Positions 12,332-24,170 of a DNA stretch of 64,000 nucleotides are shown piece after piece (positions within the stretch are counted from its first letter, which is position 1; each line of letters opens with the position of its first letter). The translations under genes and the position numbers were made by a program. The notes under the pieces were generated by a model. That model worked only from the letters and a program-made list of their open reading frames with translations. It searched no databases and had not been told where the DNA came from. The DNA is from Flammula alnicola (taxonomy: Eukaryota > Basidiomycota > Agaricomycetes > Agaricales > Strophariaceae), in the NCBI GenBank assembly GCA_015499995.1, contig JADNRV010000154.1:1-64000 (forward strand). The letters are read 5' to 3'.

Positions 12332-13524
12332 TCATGAACAGGCGTCCTCGTGAACTTGATGAACCCAATCCTCTTCCGGTTTTTCTTTGAGCACTCGCGT
12401 CGTACAGTGGACCATGGTTGGCATGGTAAACTCCATTCGAGCATATTTGTCAATGTGAATACACGAGACAGTCCCTTTCTCCATCAAGACCTCGCAGGCT
12501 TGTCGAAGTACCTTGAGCCCCATCTCGCTCCTCAGTCTGAATAGGAATGCAACTTGGTCGATTCCAGATAAACCCCTCATCATCAAAATGATGAGGTCTA
12601 CTTGCTCGTAATGCACGATGTCCCAACCATGGCTCACCAGAAACCTCTATTCCAAAGAAAACAGATGAGAATGAATGGTGTTTGATTTGAGCTGGGACAT
12701 GAAGGCATCCAGATGATCTCCTAGCTCATTTTCATAGTAGCCTGTTGCAGTAGAATTTAGGAGACGTAAGGATCATCCAAAATGAAACCTACCACTGTAT
12801 TCGATGGTGAGTAGAGAGAGGTTGGGTGCTTGTTGTAAAACTTGACCAAGACTCTTGTATGGATCGCTCCAGATTAAAGGCAGATCCCAGCAGATGAAGA
12901 TGTGTGTGAGCGATGGGAGGTGATGATTGGAGATGCAAGATAGTGATTTTTCTGATATTTGGCAGGCTGTGAATGTTTTGATATGTTGTAGAGGCTTGCC
13001 GGGTGACAAAACCACAGAAGAAATTGATGAATGGTCAAGAATTAGGTGTTCAAGGTTGGATGCCAGAACACCAGAAAATCCTGTAGATCTCCATACTGTT
13101 GGAGAATGGTGGACACTAAGCAGGGTGACTGTGTGAAGAGGATTTCCAGTGCATCAGTGAGCTTCAATGGCAGGTCAGTCCAGGCGACACCAATAAAGAA
13201 CAGGTGAATGAATTCCACCTTTCTCCCCACCAAAAATTCCAAGAGCAGAGAGGTCTCTGGGCTGTGCTCCTGCTCAATAACCAATGCCAAACTTTTTACA
13301 TGCTCTGCGAGGTCTGGTGAATGATGAAGTAATCGGTAAAACGTAGTGAATTCAGCCATCAGTGGAGGGCTTCCGGGGTTGTCATCATGCAATTCAACCT
13401 CCTTGAACAGCATTGGCTGTACAATAGTGTTGAAGCATTTGCAACAGAGGCAAATCACCTGAAGGTCTCTGCGCTCATCGACAAAGCTGAAAATGAAGTA
13501 CTCGAGTTTGATGGGGAGGAACAT
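12332..13524 (-). pseudogene. F-box family pseudogene, copy C
   Basis: ATG at 13524 opens MFLPIKLEYFIFSFVDERRD and continues LQVICLCCKCFNTIVQPM. The first 155 codons are intact. A 1-nt frame shift near 13055 (after DLQDF) moves the frame to 13015-12773 (PLQHIKTFTACQISEKSLSC). An intron at 12742-12792 (GTAGGT donor, CTAAAT branch, ACAG acceptor) separates exon 2. In exon 2 the conserved Trp of the LEWRF motif has become TAG. The remaining frame, 12637-12332, holds the C-terminus (VDLIILMMRGLSG). The tandem layout with copies A, B and D, all on the minus strand with about 1.3-kb units, indicates unequal-crossover duplication. Confidence 0.72.
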
Positions 13525-13764
13525 TGTGGTGAAAGAGGTGGGGTGTTGCGGCTCTTGTCTTAAAGTCTTTTTGAGGGGTTACATACATATGACTCTTTCT
13601 TCTTGATGTGAAAGAGTCTAAATCTTCAGGCATGTAGGTATACTATCAGCATAGCTGAATATTGTGCATCTCATTGGAGTGTTCGATGGCAATGGGACAT
13701 GGTTAAAACATCAAGCACACACTGCTTATAGGTCAGAATTTTCTTGTGCACTGTACTGTTACAT

Positions 13765-15071
13765 TTAAGAACAAGTGCCTATGTAGGAATTGGTGGCAAG
13801 TCTGCCAAGAGATATCTCTTCATTTTCAGACCCCTCCACCAGTTTTCCAACTCTGATGTATTTGTGAACATGAGTCCTCGTGAACTTGGCGGACTGATCC
13901 TCTTGGATTTTTTCTTTGAACATGAATGTCACATGGTGGGTCAGGAATCTGGCTAAAAAATCATTTGTTCCATCATATTTGTCGACGCGAATGCAGGAGA
14001 CAGTCCCTTGCTCCATCAAAACCATGCAGGCATGTTCAAGTACCCGAAGTCCCAAGTCTCCATCAAGTGAAATCTCGAATGCGACATCGTCGATCCCAGA
14101 GATATTGTCGATCCCAGAGATACTGCCCATTATTGAAACAATGAGATCTACTTGATCATAGTACAAACTATGGGACTGGAAGCTCTGATTAAACCTCCAT
14201 GCCAATGAAAGCGCACATGACCAATTGGGGTTCGACCTGAGTTGGGACATGAAGCGCTGTAGGCCCTTGACGAGCATTTCATGGTCTTCGTACCCTGCTT
14301 GAGTAGACATTTAGGATATATATATGTCTTGTAGTCGGGATAAAACTTACATTCAAATTCCATGGTGAGCATGGCGAGGTTGGGCGCTTTTTGCAAAACT
14401 TGGCCAATATTCACGTACGAGTCGATTGAAGGCAGACCCCACCAGATGTAGAGGTGCGTGAGTGATGAGATGTCATACCGGCAGATAGCAGACAGAGACT
14501 GTTCCCACTGGCGATACGACGTGAAGGTATTGAGGCGCAACCAATGCTCATAGCCGGGCAAGTCTGTGAAAGAAATAGACAAGTCGTTAAGGATGAGGTG
14601 GTGGAGGGAAGAGATCAAAAAGCTTGGAAAATCTTGTAAATCTTTGTGCAAGAGAGTGGCGGACACTAGGCATGGTGATTGTATGAAGAGGGGTTCCAGA
14701 GCATCGACCATACCGGGTGTCAGGTTGGCCCATGCGGCATCAACATACAGGCGAATGGCTTCCATCTTGCTCCCTGCCAAAATTCTCAAGAGAAGAGGGG
14801 CCTCCGGGCTATGCTTCTGCTTGAGATACAGCACTAGATGTTTGATGTACATTGCAAGGTGGGGTGAGTGGCAAACTAGTTAGTAGAAGGCTGTGAATGT
14901 AGTCATCAATGGAGTGTATAAAATGCAGCTCTTATGCAATCCAACCTTCTTGAATAGTGTTGGCTGTATGATAGAGTTGAACAGCTTTGAAGAGAGGCAA
15001 ATTGCCTGGAGGTCTTTCCAGTCGTCAATGATGTTGAAAATAAAGCGCTCAATTTTGAGAGGGAGGGACAT
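13765..15071 (-). pseudogene. F-box family pseudogene, copy D (best preserved)
   Basis: ATG at 15071 opens MSLPLKIERFIFNIIDDWKD, an F-box-like start, with LQAICLSSKLFNSIIQP after it. The only clear lesion in exon 1 is TAA at 14880 where other copies have Gln (FYQLL). Exon 1 runs to 14351. The intron 14295-14350 (56 nt) has GTAAGT, a CTAAAT branch point and a GCAG acceptor. Exon 2 (14294-13765) stays open for 181 codons with the family motifs SQLRSNPNWSCALS and DLIVSIMGSISGID. The latter has a short internal duplication (SGIDNISGIDD) absent from other copies. One nonsense change away from intact, it is either a young pseudogene or a segregating null allele. Confidence 0.75.
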
Positions 15072-15112
15072 TTTGGTATGCAAATTTGTCTGATAGAGTC
15101 TATCAGCATAAA

Positions 15113-16240
15113 TCAAATGATAAGAGTTATTCTTACCTCTAATACTTCATCTGGTCTTGACTCTTTCATGCCCTTGATTTCTCCAGTGTGAAGTCCAACA
15201 ACAAACATGTTGTTGGTATTGTGTGAGTAGTGTCGATGAAGGACACTATCATTGACAGAGTGGTGGTTGTAAATGTCCTTTGCAAACTGAAGACCCATGA
15301 GCAATGAGTACTGTGAGCCAACATCAGCAGTGTCATAAGAACAGAGGTGAGTCGCACATACTAAATTTGTGGATTCACATCATATTGCATAAACACCTAC
15401 AGCTGGCAAGCCAGAAGCCTTGGCCCAGGTAGCAAGTGTGTCCGAAGTGGCCCTGGCAAATGCAGCTTCTGCAGTAAAACTGGTACTGCCTGGTCCAACA
15501 GCAAAAAAACCTAGATGGGCATTAAGCAAAGATGGGTATAGGACTACTAGAGATGTTTACAGGGGTTCAGCCATCTTGTCTGCAAGTATCACAAGTTCAC
15601 TGAGAAGATCTGCAAGAAGGTCAGACATGCTCTGGAAGATGTATGAGCCCAAGAACAGTATATGCATCCAGGAACAGTATATGCATCACAAGTTGCTTAC
15701 CACATAATTTCTGACAAAAGCACATCTGTAGAACAGCCAAGCGAGGAACCAGAGCACAGGGTCAAAGTGTGTGTTGTGAGCATATTGGACATTGTCCAAA
15801 ATGAATATCTGCATTTCCACTTGGGGTACTCCAATAGTATCCTAGAAGAACCATCAATAAGACAGAAAAGATATAGTGTATCAAGCACAAACCTTGAATT
15901 CTTCAAGATTAATTTGTATATGGTAATTCATGTCACTGACATGGAACATGCAGATGCTGCTGAGTTTTATAAACTGACTTGGTGAGCGAGAAGAGATGAG
16001 AAATAAATCTAAATGGACATAGTGCAGTTCCATCCACTTCTTGTGTATCAGACCAAAGGTGGATGACTGATAGGTACAGTAGAATGTTATGAGTAGTCTA
16101 CATACCCCTTGGATAATGACTGCTTGAGGTGTGCCCTCGAATTGGGTTTTTGTAAGCATGGTCTGGAAAATGTGTTGAAGCTCTGGGCATCCATAATAGA
16201 GTTTTGGATCAAATGTTCATTTGAATCCACACTCGTGCAA
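15113..16240 (-). other. unidentified multi-exon coding relic
   Basis: The minus strand shows protein-like blocks with splice-type borders. They include an exon at 15841-15701 (VPQVEMQIFILDNVQYA to FVRNYV) ending at a GTAAGC donor, a block around 15660-15560 (SYIFQSMSDLLADLLSEL), one around 15535-15400 (LLNAHLGFFAVGPGSTS), and one at 15345-15140 (DVGSQYSLLMGLQFAKDIYN). An upstream block near 16230-16150 reads FQTMLTKTQFEGTPQAV. Blocks lie in several frames, as expected for short-exon fungal genes, but I cannot assemble a clean model or name a family. It could be a host gene relic or part of an old DNA transposon. Confidence 0.35.
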
Positions 16241-16260
16241 AACTTGAACCTAGTCAGGAC

Positions 16261-16580
16261 TAGGCAATGGCACGGGTTCAGGTAACCCGCACGGGTTAAC
16301 AGGTAGGGTATGGCACGGGTAGGGTACGGGTTAATTTTCTCCTACCCGTGAGCTTTTGATCAAGCCCTGGAACATCCAAAACGGATGAGTTTTGGGTCAC
16401 GTACAGTCAAAATGATTAAATACAATCATTTTGAGTGTATCTCCCTCAAAACTTGTCCGATTTCGACGTTTTAGGGCTTGTTTTGACGGGTAAACCCGTG
16501 GGGTTATGGGTAGGGTTGTTCTGCAGGTAGGGTATGGGTTGCTGGGGCGATACCCATGGGTTTACCCGTGCCATTGCCTA
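16261..16580. mobile_element. hAT-like MITE, 320 bp, perfect 17-bp TIR
   Basis: Perfect terminal inverted repeats, TAGGCAATGGCACGGGT, are flanked by an exact 8-bp TSD, gtcaggac (16253-16260 and 16581-16588). The interior is noncoding and contains repeated ACCCGT/ACGGGT and GGGTA words forming further inverted repeats. An 8-bp TSD with TAG-starting TIRs is typical of hAT-type MITEs. No partner transposase is visible in the window. Confidence 0.92.
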
Positions 16581-16588
16581 GTCAGGAC

Positions 16589-17798
16589 ATGAGAAGAAAA
16601 ATTGTACAAGGAACTCACAAGAAATGACTTGATTCTCAAGTTTGGTAAAGTATCCACACTGAGTAAGGGGCATAATCGAAGAATTGCATAACAATATTCA
16701 AGAATAGGAAGTGTGGCGCGTGACACAAGTTTCTGTTCCAATGAGATTACATAAGCAAGCAGCCAGAGGATAAACCATCGAGACCCATTCTCACTGGGCC
16801 TCAGGCCTCAGGCTCCACAACATCAGGGACCTCTGGTCCCATGTAGAACATCTCTTTGCTGAAAAGCAAAATGGACTTGTAAGAATAAGGAATAGGTCAT
16901 TGGATGAACTAATTACATAGTCTTGATACAATTGGTCTAATAGACTGTGGTGTCTGTCCTATCTCCAAATTAAAGACAAAACTTAACCTAAAATTGAAAT
17001 CATGTTAGTGTCAACAGAAAATGGGATATAGACACTCACTCCACAAATACTCTCAATGTGGCCTGTCATTCAACTAATGTAGAATGTGGAGTTCTAGATG
17101 AAACCCAATAAAGGGACTGAGATGAAGACCAATTAGAAACATCAATATTGAGGCTGGCACTACCTCCCTCCCTGGAAGAGCATGGCTTATTCCCACTATT
17201 AACTTCAGCAGTGGATATCAGCTTGTGATATTGGTTCTTTCATGACTTATAGGTAGAATAGGTATATAAAATCTGTACTTAGTAGGTGCCAAATGACAAG
17301 CAGCTTGAATCCAACCATGACCTGATCTCTAAGTAATTGAATGCCAATTCTTAAATTAAAGATACCGGCCTAAGCAGCAGTCAGGTGGATGAACATCTAA
17401 CCCCTTATCTGCATTGAATGGTTGTGTCAGCATGCGGCATTAGGTACTAATGAAATAGTATCTTATTGTCATGTCTTGAATGAGTTAACCGTATAATGAT
17501 GCAATGTCTGATTTTAGTAATGAGAGGGGTCAGAACCAGAACTTTCCCAAAAGCTTCAGAATTCCAGAGCCAGGTTTGTATATTTCTGCATTAAAGAGCT
17601 CCTTTGCAACAAATTTGAGGGTCATATGCTATAGTAATAGCTATACAAGGTAAAAATGGCATATTTGGGGGCAATATCATCGTTTTCTGCTTACCATACT
17701 CATTATACCTCTTCTTCTCCTTCATCTTCCTCCTCACTGTCATCCTCCTTTCCCATGAGGCTATGAATCAATTCTGGTGCAATACATGTCTAGCAGAG
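16589..17798. other. no intact gene; one possible acidic C-terminal exon
   Basis: Mostly noncoding AT-rich sequence. On the minus strand, 17780-17703 encodes an acidic C-terminus (LIHSLMGKEDDSEEEDEGEE, then V and stop), which looks like a last exon. Its upstream part would lie beyond the MITE inserted at 17807, so the gene, if real, is disrupted. Nothing else is recognised. Confidence 0.3.
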
Positions 17799-17806
17799 GC
17801 AAAGGT

Positions 17807-19422
17807 TAGTGTTTAAATGTCTGGTTAATTAACCGGAAAATAACCGAGACCTAACCGGACCTTAACCGCAAATAACTGGACCATGGTTAGTGGTTAATGG
17901 TTTTCGAGAAGTATCTAACCGGTTATTTTGCGGTTATAGGACTGGTTAGTGACTGGTTATAACCGGTTATTTGTAGCTCTTATTTTTCTCGTTAAAACAA
18001 GCCCTGGACCATAATTTTAGGTCAAGAACTGACTTAGTTATGGTTAAAACTATAAAATATCAGTCAAAAGAGTAGATAGCATGTAATAAAATCATAACTC
18101 AGTCAGTTCTTTACCGAAATTAACGTTCCCAGGGTCGATTTAAAGCTTACATGAAGGAAAATAAATTATACTAAGTCACGAACATGCAGTTATTACCGGT
18201 TATAACCGGTTTTTAATATTTTCAGTCTTAACCAGTTACTAACTGCAACTAACTGGTTATAAGCAGTTATTTGCAGTTAGGTCCAGTTATTTTGGGTCTG
18301 GGAACAAAGGCTAACTGGTCTCGGTCCCAGTTAGAGCCTCCGGGTACCCAAAAACCGGACCTAACCAGACCTTCGCAGTACTTTGCTGTGCCCCACCTAT
18401 TCCGGTTGGAATGACTGGAATCCGGTGGAATGGGACTGGAATCCAGTGGAATGAAACTGGAATGGACTGGAATGGGACCAAAATCCACTGGAATGGATGG
18501 GAATACATTGTATTTTGTTTAATTCAGATGTCACATGTCACAGGCCTTTGAATTTGTCAAAAAAGTCACACCTCTCCTGTATCCAGCCCTTTGTCCAAAA
18601 ACCACCTGGCAAAATCCAAATCTAAATATAGAAATTTAGAGTAAAATCATCTAAAATAGATTGCAAAAACCACAGGGTCCACCCTAATCTGGCAGGTGAC
18701 TGAAACTAAAAATTCAGGCACAAGAGTCACATGTCACACCTGTGTGACATGTGCAAATTGACTCCTTTATATGCCTTATTTGTCTATTTGAGATACATAT
18801 GTTATGTGACTGATGTGTGAGTGATTCAGGGTCAATAAGGTACTATCAGATTTAGCATTTTGACAAGATTCTAAATATATCTATATTATGTGTCCCAGAC
18901 AGGCAATATTACCATATTTAGGCTGTTTTGAGGACCGTGAGAATTTTATGCCTAAAAAGGTAATTATAGCACCTGCTGTGAAACCTGTGTACCTTTAGAA
19001 ATCATGTGATCTGCTGCTCTCGTTGATGAGAAAACTGCAAAAAACTCGACCAAACCTGAGTCTTTTCAAAATCACCTAATCCAAATATTGAATTTCCTAA
19101 TTGGGAATATGTCTTGGCACACTATCCAATTTTATTTCAATACCACAGACAGGTACTGATGTCTATTTCTATATATAGACATCAGAAATCACCAAATCAT
19201 AATGCATTTCTATTCCATTCCAGTGGAATATCTGGTTGTTCCATTCCAGCCATTCCACTCCTGTTGCATTCCGGTCAACATTCCAGTGGAATCTCGGAAT
19301 TTGCCCCTTTTTCAAAAAATTTCAGAAATTTGGCAGGAGATTCCACCGGAATGGCCCTATATTCCACCGGATTCCGGTAGGAATAGGGGGGGCACAGCAA
19401 AGACCTCGACCTTCGAACACTA
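17807..19422. mobile_element. hAT-like MITE, about 576 bp, split by a nested element
   Basis: Ends TAGTGTTTAAATGTCTGGTTA (left) and an imperfect inverted partner ending AACACTA (right) are flanked by an exact 8-bp TSD, gcaaaggt, at 17799-17806 and 19423-19430. The interior is built of degenerate AACCGGTTA-type palindromes on both sides of an AT-rich core. A 1,032-bp element with its own 8-bp TSD is inserted at 18376-19407. Removing it and one TSD copy leaves about 576 bp. Noncoding. Confidence 0.85.
18376..19407. mobile_element. 1,032-bp non-autonomous element (KDZ-like ends), nested
   Basis: It is flanked by an exact 8-bp TSD, gaccttcg (18368-18375 and 19408-19415). Left terminus CAGTACTTTGCTGTGCCCC, right terminus (read inward) GAGGTCTTTGCTGTGCCCC. 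Subterminal arrays of GGAATNCC-type words follow at both ends. The termini match those of the KDZ transposon at 35177-41493 and of the 957/972-bp elements, but the interior differs and I find no clear tRNA-like module. Noncoding. Confidence 0.88.
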
Positions 19423-19439
19423 GCAAAGGTGACTGACAA

Positions 19440-20187
19440 AGCCCAGCATAACAATGCTCCGAAAAATTGTGGGATCTAGTTCAAACATCTTGAGGGCAGA
19501 AAATGTCAAAAGTGCTTCACAGTCTTCATCTGATAATCTTCCCATTCAACATCAGTTAGAGGTGTCACATCTGGATCGAATTGCTCTTCTATGGCTAGAA
19601 CTTCAAGTGTTGTTGGGGCCATCCATGCTAAATCTGTGAAGATCAACCATAGGAAGAGTGCATCAAGTCGTTCCCTCCACCTCTGCAGTAAACCTAATAA
19701 GACTTGGGCAGTTAAAGTGAGAGAGCACTGTCATGATTCCAACAGGAGCAGCTGAGAGCCTGAGAGACTGAATTTTTGGGAAAAGGGAGAGCGGTACAAC
19801 TATTTGTGGCATGTCTTCAGGTGAGAGCCCCCATGGGTAGTCAACTCATAGGTCTAATTCGAGGAGGTTTGGGACTTGAGCAAGATGATGAAAAAAATTG
19901 GAGAGATAGTGTGAGCAAGGCTCCATCAAATCCATGCAAGTGAGTGAGGTCCAAAGAGGAGCATCTTTAAAGATCAGGGCTGCCAAACATGGCACACTCT
20001 GAATTAACCGCTCTTCCTCAGATGTGAGTGAAAGCATGGCCATCTGTGAATGATCTGAAGGACATGGAAAAGGTGACTGGAGCCTGAAATCTTGCAATGA
20101 TGATGGATCGAAGAGTTGCAGAATAGGAAGGATAGAAGATGCTATGTTTTCATTGCCCTCAAATTGGAATTTTTTTAGCTTCAACAA
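19440..20187 (-). pseudogene. F-box/LRR-type protein fragment
   Basis: The frame 20187-19846 (about 113 codons, KFQFEGNENIASSIL, PSLQDFRLQSPF, HLAQVPNLLELDL) and the following frames down to about 19440 (IQSLRLSAAPVGIMTVLSHF) have the leucine-rich, weakly repetitive look of the large Agaricomycete F-box/LRR families. No F-box is present in the retained part, so the N-terminus is missing. Stops interrupt the downstream part. It is not close in sequence to the 6380-15071 cluster. Its left end adjoins the MITE target site at 19430. Confidence 0.45.
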
Positions 20188-20689
20188 TTATAGTTTACAA
20201 GGCAATTCTGTTACTTTGACCAAACTATGACAGGACTAGAACATGACTGTTACCCAACCTTTACATGATTGATTACAGGGACATATATGTGGTAAAATGT
20301 TGCCATCACGTCAGTCTACAACCGTCTGACTTCTACATGACCAAATTACAGACACCAGACTCTGAACGGACATATACATGAGACAACTGGACTTTTGCGA
20401 TTTACTGAGTGTCACTGCCTCTGCTATGTGAGTGGCTCAGTCACTAATCTCCGACAATTACCATAACCATTGCAATGATCATTCTGTTTATTCCAGGATT
20501 GATTGTCAATCTACTTGCTCTTACTAGAGGCTACAACAGTATTATTTAGTTTCAATGATAGACAGATCCTTTCAAATATGAAAAGGTGATTTGAAGGCTT
20601 TAGTATCTGAACCAGTACCCTCGAAATCTCCTGCTTGAACAACATTCATCATGGATATTGCGCTTCAAAGCACGCTGGGGGCGTATATG

Positions 20690-20935
20690 GCACTTGTTTG
20701 CACTAGGTGGGCTGTGGCTAGGTGCGAAGTGCAGGTGCGAGGTGTGAGGTGCTATGTGCTATGTTCCAGGTGCGAAGTGCGAAGTGCTGGAGTGACGGTG
20801 CATCATGGTGAGCGACAAGGTGCGAGGTGCGCATTGGGTGCACGGGAAAAATCTCGGCAAATTATGGAGGTGCACGGGCCAGGTCTAGGTGCAAGGTTCA
20901 CGGTGCGAAGACCTGGCCCAAGGTGTGCGTGCACC
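20690..20935. repeat. GGTGCGA-type low-complexity tract
   Basis: Irregular tandem words built on GGTGCGA/AGTGCGA/GGTGTGAGGTGC run through this stretch. The open frame over it (20651-20965) is a by-product of the repeat. The interval 20200-20690 before it holds nothing I can support. Confidence 0.6.
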
Positions 20936-20979
20936 TGTGACCCAGCAGATCCGACTTTCTGCTGAATCTTGTGACTAAT

Positions 20980-21386
20980 GTCACAAAATAGATAGATATA
21001 TTACAAAAAAGAAGGTACATAGGGCACTTTTTTTGCCTGGTTAAACAAGGTTCTCTGGTGTAATGGTTAAATGGTTTGTTCTAATAGCTTATTGGTAGCT
21101 CTGGGTTCAATTACTGTTGAATGTAAATTTTTTGGTGATATTTTTTTTCTGAGTTTTGTCTAAGTCCACAAGTTGAAGTTGAGTCATTTGTGGACTCCAT
21201 ATAGAGTCCATCCGGAGTTTATATGGAGTCCATGTGGATTCCACCAGACTCCACTTCTCCATAGTGGAGTCATACAGTTTTTTTCTGATTCTATATGGAG
21301 TCCATCCAGAGTCCATCTGGACTCCACCAATTTTATGCGGAGTTCGTGGAGTCCACCAGGAATAGGTGGAGGAGGGTAAAGTACTG
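20980..21386 (+). mobile_element. partial KDZ-end element with tRNA-like module
   Basis: The right terminus GTAAAGTACTG ends at 21386, preceded by an array of TGGACTCC/GGAGTCCA words and ATTCCTGGTGGACTCC-type inverted sequence. The same terminal block ends the KDZ transposon at 41493. A tRNA-like module lies at 21050-21115. The segment before 21180 is similar to the reverse complement of 7640-7700. The left terminus is not found, so this is a 5'-deleted or strongly decayed copy. It appears to abut or lie within the next fragment. Confidence 0.65.
21050..21115 (+). other. tRNA-like module (box A and box B)
   Basis: Box A match TGGTGTAATGGTTA (21056-21069) and box B match GGTTCAATTAC (21103-21113), about 35 nt apart. 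It is the plus-strand equivalent of the minus-strand module at 7704-7780. Confidence 0.5.
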
Positions 21387-21399
21387 GCCAAAAGGTTTG

Positions 21400-21609
21400 G
21401 GATACTGGATAAGCATGATTTTTTTTGACAAATTCAAGGGCCTGTGACATGTGACATCTAAATTGAATCAAAATACAATGTATTTCAGACCATTCTAGTG
21501 GATTCCAGTCCTATTCTAGTCTATTCCAGTCTCATTCCACTGGAATCTGGTCTATTCCACCAGATTCCAGTCATTCCTACTGGAATAGGTGGGGCATAGC
21601 AAAGTACTG
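21400..21609. mobile_element. fragment of KDZ-end element
   Basis: It ends GGGGCATAGCAAAGTACTG at 21609 with GGAATNCC-type words before it. The part at 21430-21480 (gacaaattcaagggcctgtg) matches the reverse complement of the subterminal part of the 18376-19407 element. Only about 200 bp of one end remains. Confidence 0.6.
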
Positions 21610-23145
21610 GCCAAGCCACTCTATTGAGGACTGTCCCTACAATATGGGGTGCAATGCTGACTATGGAGTCTACAGACACCATGATGGCAACTATATAAAC
21701 AATGACTGTGACAGCAACTACATGGACAATAACTATAATGGCAATTACATCATCCTTCACAGCTGCAATATTGCCTTTCATGGCTGCTATGTTCTCCCCC
21801 AACTTCATTACCTCTAATGCTTGTTCTGTGTTACACCATTCAACCATCATGACATGAAAGTCTGGGTTTGAAGGATCAGAAGATGCATTGCAACTGTAAA
21901 TATATCAATATACCAATGTTCTTTTATGAGGATTGAGAGTTCAGGGAGTCATTGCTGGTGATAGAGCTGCAGCTAGAAGAAGGGTTGTAAGGGCCAGGAT
22001 TCCTGAAAATACAATATAGAATGTCAAATACAATATAGAATGTCAATATCAGCTGATGCACATGGAAAGGAGGCTGTTAGAGGCCATTTGAGTCCAGACA
22101 TAGGACTGCCATAGTTGTTTTCAGAGTTGGTTTGTCAGCTGTGCAGGACCAAGGGCCATCAGCAATCATTCAGCAAGACCAGGAACATTGTGTACAACAT
22201 ATCAGGAACAGTGACAGGGTGCATTCGAGGAGCAGTGCATGTAGGGAGGAGGTAGGGAGGAATAGCAGATAGTATTAGCTACTGAGAATGATCATCATTG
22301 CATGTCATATTTAAGAGTAGGGAGAAGGTGGTGGACAGTTCAAGTGCAGTTCAAGTCAACCACTTTCTTGAACAGAGGATCAGCTGCCTTCTGAGACTGT
22401 TGATTTGACAAGAAAACCCAGGGGTAATCAGTTGTAATGTGGGAAAACCAGGACCTTTCCCAACCAAACTGCATCTCGATCCAAGAATTGAGTAGGGGTT
22501 GCCAATCGCCATAAAAGCATGCATAAACCTGCAATTCTGTCCTCCACATGCCGTGACTTAGCACATCTTATTTGCAGAGCAATGGATGCTTGATCACTAG
22601 GATATGATAAGGAAAATTGTGCAAAAATGTTTTAGGAAGGTAAGCCTCAGCTGTGGCTGTCCTTGTTTGTGCACAGCAAATAGGCCATCACGTGGCTTTG
22701 TGGCTTTTCATGGCTGTTGTGCAACCTCTCTAATATTCTTTCCATCTCAGACAAGAGAGGAGAGGTGGTGTTGATGTCTATGGAGATAAAAAAGTGAATC
22801 TGTTTGAGATAGCTAATACCAGATTTAATGAGAGAGACATTGAATCTGGCATGAATGATATATTCTGATTCTTGAATGTTCTGTGTTTTAAAAACATCAG
22901 AAACTGCTGATATTTTGCTTTTGGCATGGTGTAATGCATGCTCTGCTGCAATCCAGCATGTTAACAATGTATGTAGCTTACTGAAATGTTCTGACTCGAC
23001 ACTGTCAACTATGTCAGAAACACTAAACATGTTGTCACTGAGGAGGGCTATGATCTGTGGAATAACAGGCCTAATTGACTCTCAAAACTCAGCTACAAGT
23101 ACATCAATAATGTTCAGATCAAAACATTTAATGTCTTACCTTGCT
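21610..23145 (-). other. unidentified minus-strand coding remnants
   Basis: Open minus-strand segments at 21850-21610 (repeated V/I-rich run), 22564-22340 (LQVYACFYGDWQPLLNSWIE) and 23030-22647 (DIVDSVESEHFSKLHTLLTC) have protein-like composition. They share no frame and no domain I recognise. They may be exons of one decayed gene. Low confidence. Confidence 0.25.
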
Positions 23146-23410
23146 CAAGGTCTTTACTCCCTGCCCCAGATTCCTGGTGGACTCTGGATGGACTCCAGCA
23201 GAGTGGAACAGTCTATATGGAGTCCAGGTAGACTATTTTTTGGCTGATACCCCAGCCAAATTTTCAGTAGTTTTCACTCCCCCACTGATTCCACATAGAA
23301 TCCACCTGGAACAGGAGGGAATCCATGTGAAATGGAAAGGAATCCACATGGAATGGGAGGAATCCACATAGAATGATAAAATTCCTGTGGACTCCAGAGA
23401 GGAATTAAGA
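23146..23410. mobile_element. left-end fragment of KDZ-end element
   Basis: Starts AAGGTCTTTACTCCC, then ATTCCTGGTGGACTCTGG and a block (agccaaatttt) also found at 35287 in the KDZ transposon. After about 130 bp it passes into GGAATCCA/CCACATGG-type words. No matching right terminus is found. Confidence 0.6.
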
Positions 23411-23789
23411 TAAATTGAGCACTTATCTCTTATATTGCTAAGCAATGCACTATGTAGGGAGAAATCAAATATATTTATTGAAACTATTAATTACATGGTA
23501 TACTACCAAAACAAAACAGCGGCAAGACAGGGGCAAGGACAGTGTGGTCAAGGAGAAGGGGGTGAAAATGCAAGCAAACGAGCAGCAGGAATGCCCTGCT
23601 GCCTATTTTTGACATACCAGGCACCATTATGCACTGCCTCATCCTTGACATTGGGCCAGCCCTCCTGCAGCCGTGGCATCATTGTCATTGCTGGCATTGG
23701 TGCTGGCAATACAGTGGCAGTGTCATTGACAGCCCTTGCCATGCTCATGCATTTATGAGGGCGTCTACAGGGGCATCATCAGGTTGTTG

Positions 23790-24170
23790 CATCTGTTGTC
23801 AGGTTGTCTGTTGTTAGATTGTCTGTTGTCAGGTTGTCTGTTGTCAGTCATTGGTCATCAGGTCATCCATTGTTGCATTGTCAGTCATCCATTGTCATGT
23901 TGTCAGTTGTTGCATCATCACCCATTGTCATGCCATCACCCATTGTCATGTCGACCATTGTCATGTCATCACCTGTTATTGTCTCATCAGTCGTCATCTC
24001 ATTGGTCATCATCTCATCAATTGTTGTTGGTTGTCATCTCATTGTTGTCACATTAGTTGTGGCCTTGTCATTGTTTCTATTGCCATGGCATCATCTGTTG
24101 CTTCCATTGTCATGTCATCTATTGTCACATCGTCGATTGTGGTTGTTATGACATGGGAGCATGACGTCAG
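23790..24170. repeat. TTGTCA/CATTGTCAT low-complexity array
   Basis: Tandem degenerate words (ttgtcaggttgtctg, cattgtcatg) run on for nearly 400 bp. Their reverse complement resembles the ACGACC/GACGACAA arrays inside 24807-26832 and 44819-47102 with almost every CG changed to TG or CA. The open frames over it are repeat artefacts. Confidence 0.55.

Noticed and set aside
20651..20965. 104-codon Cys/Arg-rich ORF
   Set aside because: By-product of GGTGCGA repeats; no start context or partner.
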